DNA of 10,000 bases from Chromera velia (taxonomy: Eukaryota > Sar > Chromeraceae), in assembly GCA_018398765.1 (NCBI GenBank), contig JAHBMJ010000822.1, positions 7,501-17,500 of the forward strand, read 5' to 3'. The position numbers and the translations under genes are program-made. The notes under the pieces are model-generated. The model had not been told where the DNA came from. It saw only the letters and a program-made list of their open reading frames with translations, and ran no database searches. Positions 1 to 10,000 of this stretch are shown here, in pieces (position 1 is the stretch's first letter; each line of letters opens with the position of its first letter).

Positions 1-344
1 TTGGGAAACGACCAGACCTATACCAGACCCTTGAAGTTCCGGCCCTTGGTCCTTTAATGACAAAAGAAGCAGCCCCTTTTGGAACTTGCTCAACCATACG
101 ACTAGACCCTCCTGAGCCTTAGCGCAATTGAACTCGATTGAATAAAACCATCTTCACCTGAAGATGAACAATCAGACCAAAAGTATTGTTGGTCCAGCTT
201 CAGCTGCCGCCACAGAAATATTTGTGGTTGGAGCCGGCCTGCACGTTATATACAGTTGTTACCGGCACTACAACTGCGCCAGTCACCATTCTGGTGGGCC
301 TAACTGTTGCAGGGATCGCAATTAACTACAGCAGCTGATTGTGG
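1..344 (+). other. Left edge, no assignable gene
   Basis: Short open segments only: frame 3 is open from 3 to 119, and ATG 163 opens a 53-codon frame ending at 324. Another frame at 257-337 is hydrophobic (APVTILVGLTVAGIA). They shift frame and carry stops, as in decayed coding DNA. I recognise no product. Confidence 0.3.
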
Positions 345-490
345 AATATGGTTTGTCTCGAAGGCAATATCTATATAGTATGAACGAAAGAAGTCCGTGC
401 GCGAAAAGCACCCACAGATAAAGAACATGAAGGTCCCCTACATCGTCGGCATGGCAGAACACGATATTGACCACCACACCACCGTAACAA
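345..490 (+). repeat. Diverged repeat, copy 1 (pair with 1476-1612)
   Basis: GTTTGTCTCGAAGGC, ACGAAAG, AAGTCCGT, AAGAACAT.AAGGTCC and CAGAACA.GAT.TTGACCA recur in the same order at 1476-1612. The two copies differ by many substitutions, a 4-nt indel near 389 and a 2-nt indel before 457. One shared reading frame gives KKSVREKHPQIKNMKVPYIV in this copy. Confidence 0.75.
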
Positions 491-729
491 ACATAGGGAG
501 GGCAAAGCACATCGAAGGAAAGATGGTGGTAATCAAGGCTTCAATCGAGAAGATAGAGGGAATGTTAGATACACTCTGGGCTTTAACGATTGACCATGTC
601 GCAGAGCCGATTAAGGACATTGAAGACGCAACAAAGAAGCTGACTGATGACCTTGATGAACTGGCGCGACAGTTTTTAGACTTTATGATAAGAGCGTCTG
701 CTGAAGCAAAACATGTGAATGGTGGGTGA
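427..729 (+). CDS. Unrecognised helical open frame, possibly an exon or relic
   Basis: This open frame of 100 codons starts at ATG 427 (the frame is open from 379 after a TAG). The first third overlaps the repeat copy 1. The rest is strongly helical and charged: IEKIEGMLDTLWALTIDHV, then PIKDIEDATKKLTDDLDELA, with hydrophobic positions spaced as in an amphipathic or coiled-coil helix. I recognise no family. It ends TGA at 727-729. A good splice donor (G|GTGGGT at 722) sits just before the stop, with a pyrimidine tract and acceptor TTTACAG ending at 962 downstream, so it could be an internal exon instead. It may also be a chance frame on a decayed histone-like copy. Confidence 0.3.
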   Translation: MKVPYIVGMAEHDIDHHTTVTNIGRAKHIEGKMVVIKASIEKIEGMLDTLWALTIDHVAEPIKDIEDATKKLTDDLDELARQFLDFMIRASAEAKHVNGG

Positions 730-962
730 TGATGGGTCGGTCTCAGAGAAAAAGTCATGCAAGAAGAGTTTATCTCTTTCAGTGCTTGTGACTATACATT
801 CTCCTTCATTGCCTCGTTTAATTCTCATCATTGATAAACAAAGTGTTTGCCTGTCTTCTCTTTTTTATTTTTATCTCCGATCTCTCTTTTTTCCTTTGCT
901 CTCTTTTCTCCGCCCTGACGTCTTTCTGACTCTTTGCCCCCCTCTGTTTTTTGTCTTTACAG
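722..962 (+). other. Possible plus-strand intron, pyrimidine-rich
   Basis: GTGGGT at 722 and TTTACAG at 956-962 bracket DNA that is very rich in T and C on the plus strand, especially 840-960. A second acceptor-like CCTTAG ends at 1023. The frame after 962 is a short hydrophobic tail (SVSIPSRLFSSLHLFLLLL) ending at 1030, so support for a real downstream exon is weak. Confidence 0.25.
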
Positions 963-1281
963 AATCTGTGTCGATCCCTTCCCGGCTTTTTTCATCTCTC
1001 CATTTGTTCCTCCTGCTCCTTAGGTTCTGATTTTTTCTACTGTACAAAAGCTTTCTTCAGATTCTAGAGATTTATAGATGATCATAGAAGATGAAAGAAG
1101 CATGCTGTGAAAATTAAAATGAATGCGCATGATTCTACTCCATGCAGACTTCGATCGGAAAGCTGAAGAAGGCGAGACGTCGCACTCTGTCAAGAGAGTC
1201 TCCCAGAGAGTGAGGGCAGAGGGACGTGGGACGCTCTTGACAATGTGCGTGTTCTAGAAGGGGAAAGTGGCAGCTAGTTGT
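963..1281 (+). other. Unassigned DNA upstream of the H3-like core
   Basis: The pyrimidine-rich tract continues to about 1023. A purine-rich stretch with ATG at 1142 follows, beginning a basic 23-codon frame that may be a histone-like N-terminal tail out of frame with the core at 1282. Nothing else is recognisable. Confidence 0.3.
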
Positions 1282-1464
1282 CATCATAAGTACCAACTGG
1301 GCACCGTTCGCCTTCGGGAGATGCGTCGTTAATAAAAGTCAACGGAGCTCCCCACAAAGAGGCGTCCCTTCTATAAGGTGGTCAAGCAGTATTCCTGCGG
1401 GTTCATAACCGAAATGCGTTGGCAGAAAAATGCGGTTCTCGCTTTGCAAACGGCTGCTGAGCCC
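1282..1464 (+). pseudogene. Histone H3-like pseudogene, core of histone fold
   Basis: One frame aligns without gaps to histone H3 residues His39 to Ala98. Visible landmarks are GTVRLREMRR (H3 GTVALREIRR), KSTEL, PF, V, F.T..R.Q..AV and LALQTAAE (H3 MALQEASE). By hand count 29 of 60 positions are identical. Tyr54-Gln55 are replaced by two TAA codons (1330-1335), and Tyr99 by TAA (1465-1467), so the copy cannot make H3. Phe84 is Trp (RWQ), as in many centromeric H3 variants, but loop 1 has no extra residues. A basic stretch starting at ATG 1142 (MQTSIGKLKKARRRTLSRES) in another frame may be its N-terminal tail. The same frame stays open from 1468 to 1683. No database comparison was possible. 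Confidence 0.75.
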
Positions 1465-1475
1465 TAAATGCGCAA

Positions 1476-1612
1476 TGCGGTTCGTCTCAAAGACCACTTC
1501 TTCATACGAAAGAAAGAAGTCCGTTTGGGAAAGGTACCTGCATATCAAGAACATCAAGGTCCTGTACGTTATATTAGTATGACAGAACAAGATCTTGACC
1601 ATCTGATCATCG
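1476..1612 (+). repeat. Diverged repeat, copy 2 (pair with 345-490)
   Basis: This is the partner of 345-490. It lies directly downstream of the H3-like core, and the matching frame reads KKSVWERYLHIKNIKVLYV, then continues after a 2-nt shift with MTEQDLDHL. Presence in both copies suggests both derive from one ancestral, probably coding, sequence. Confidence 0.75.
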
Positions 1613-1689
1613 TCACCCTAAGTTCTAAAGTGATTCACTCAGTTAATATAATCTCATTAATCTGTGCCACTGTTTATCCTTAATTCTCT

Positions 1690-2346
1690 ACTACCATTTG
1701 TTTGTGCAATGGGTTTAAGAAATAAATAATTTTAACTTTAGTTTTAACTTAATTACAAGTTTTTTATCCTGCTTATGTTTTAGTTTGCGTTTATGTACAG
1801 CACAGTTTAGTGCAGTGAACAAAGCAGTCATTCTAGTAACAAAACACAAATTACTATTATCCTAAAAATTATTGATATACTTTAAAGTTATTTGTACTAG
1901 TTAGAAAACTTGATTCATTAAAAAAACACTCTCATAATAAGTAATTATACTACACTAAAAGCTAGATAAAAAATTTAGAAATTTTGAGTCTCTATAGGTT
2001 ATACAAAACTTAATTATAGTTGTACTTACTAAGTTGTCTAAGGTCACCTTTACTTCTATAGGTCCTGCAGTTACCTTAAAAATATATTTTGTATTCAATG
2101 AACAATTTTTCAGAATAAAACAACTGTAGAAAGGAAACGACTAGAGAAACAGTTTTGAATGTACTTTACCAAACGTTAGAAACCTAGCAAATTAGTATAG
2201 TAATCAACTGATTGCAATTAATGGCATAGAATAATGATGATGATGATATATCATGATAAGAATGATGATGATACTATATGATACTCGTATTAAATGATAT
2301 GCCTAGTGATATGCAAACACCTTGCGCGCTTCATGTATGTAATCAA
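1690..2346. other. AT-rich block without genes
   Basis: Composition changes sharply at about 1690 to AT-rich DNA with no open frame of note on either strand. It lasts to the VPS41 stop codon, where GC rises at once. AATAAA occurs on the plus strand at 1721-1726. The block could be intergenic spacer, an inserted element without coding capacity, or an organelle-derived insert; no terminal repeats or target duplication are visible. Confidence 0.6.
2233..2300. repeat. Imperfect GAT/ATG trinucleotide repeats
   Basis: ATGATGATGATGATAT at 2234-2249 and AATGATGATGATA at 2260-2273 are separated by an ATATCATGAT segment, and further GATAT/GATAC units run on to about 2320. Confidence 0.8.
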
Positions 2347-2352
2347 TTTATT
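2347..2352 (-). terminator. AATAAA directly after the VPS41 stop codon
   Basis: On the minus strand the TAA stop at 2353-2355 is followed at once by AATAAA. It could act as a polyadenylation signal, giving a very short 3' UTR. It could also be chance, because it sits at the edge of AT-rich DNA. Confidence 0.35.
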
Positions 2353-9898
<7,546 letters not shown>

Positions 9899-10000
9899 CT
9901 ACGCACAGACTCACACAAAGAAGAGGAGGGGGAAACAAAGACGGAGGCCAGGAAAACAGAAAGGGAAAAAGCGGATCATTTCAAAGAAAAAGAGGAAGAA

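Noticed and set aside
163-337. Histone N-terminal half in repeat copy 1 (frames at 163 and 257)
   Set aside because: A few residues (APV, ILVGLT) can be lined up with H2A-type helices, but only with gaps and a frame change; not convincing by eye.
427-729. p24/TMED cargo receptor as the identity of the helical frame
   Set aside because: Helical character and a following hydrophobic tail suggested it, but the order of motifs and the expected Cys and tail signals are missing.
1690-2346. Transposon insertion
   Set aside because: No inverted or direct terminal repeats, no target duplication and no coding remnant can be seen; only composition is unusual.

Overview
The window reads as nuclear DNA of a unicellular eukaryote. 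One minus-strand gene with at least ten coding exons in view fills positions 2353-9898. Its introns have GT donors and a very uniform (T/C)GCAG acceptor, and its protein carries long Ser/Gly/Glu/Lys-rich inserts. Long low-complexity inserts, moderate GC, CA/GA microsatellites and short introns of 70-511 bases would fit an alveolate such as a chromerid or coccidian. That placement is inference; no marker gene settles it.

Right three quarters (minus strand, 5' end beyond position 10000): VPS41, the HOPS-complex vacuolar/lysosomal tethering subunit. The exons chain with fully compatible phases from 9816 to the stop at 2353 (4419 nt), plus a probable 12-nt microexon at 9887-9898. The WD40 N-terminus lies upstream of the window. 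What is here is the start of the helical domain (WLLERGRLEEAMEVA), the clathrin-heavy-chain-like repeat solenoid, and a C-terminal RING with all eight metal ligands. Two very large low-complexity inserts split the RING. The visible part is about 1476 residues, whereas complete animal VPS41 is about 850.

Left quarter (1-2350) is different. It holds a broken histone H3-like copy (core 1282-1464, three in-frame stops) and a second, shorter related sequence (about 345-490) that runs into a helical open frame of unknown nature (427-729). A pyrimidine-rich stretch lies at 760-1023. From about 1690 to 2350 there is a strongly AT-rich block with GAT/ATG repeats, and it ends almost exactly at the VPS41 stop codon and a directly adjoining AATAAA.

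I saw no tRNA, rRNA, CRISPR or intact mobile element. The only confident functional gene is VPS41; the best candidates for something unexpected are its split RING, the microexon and the histone relics.
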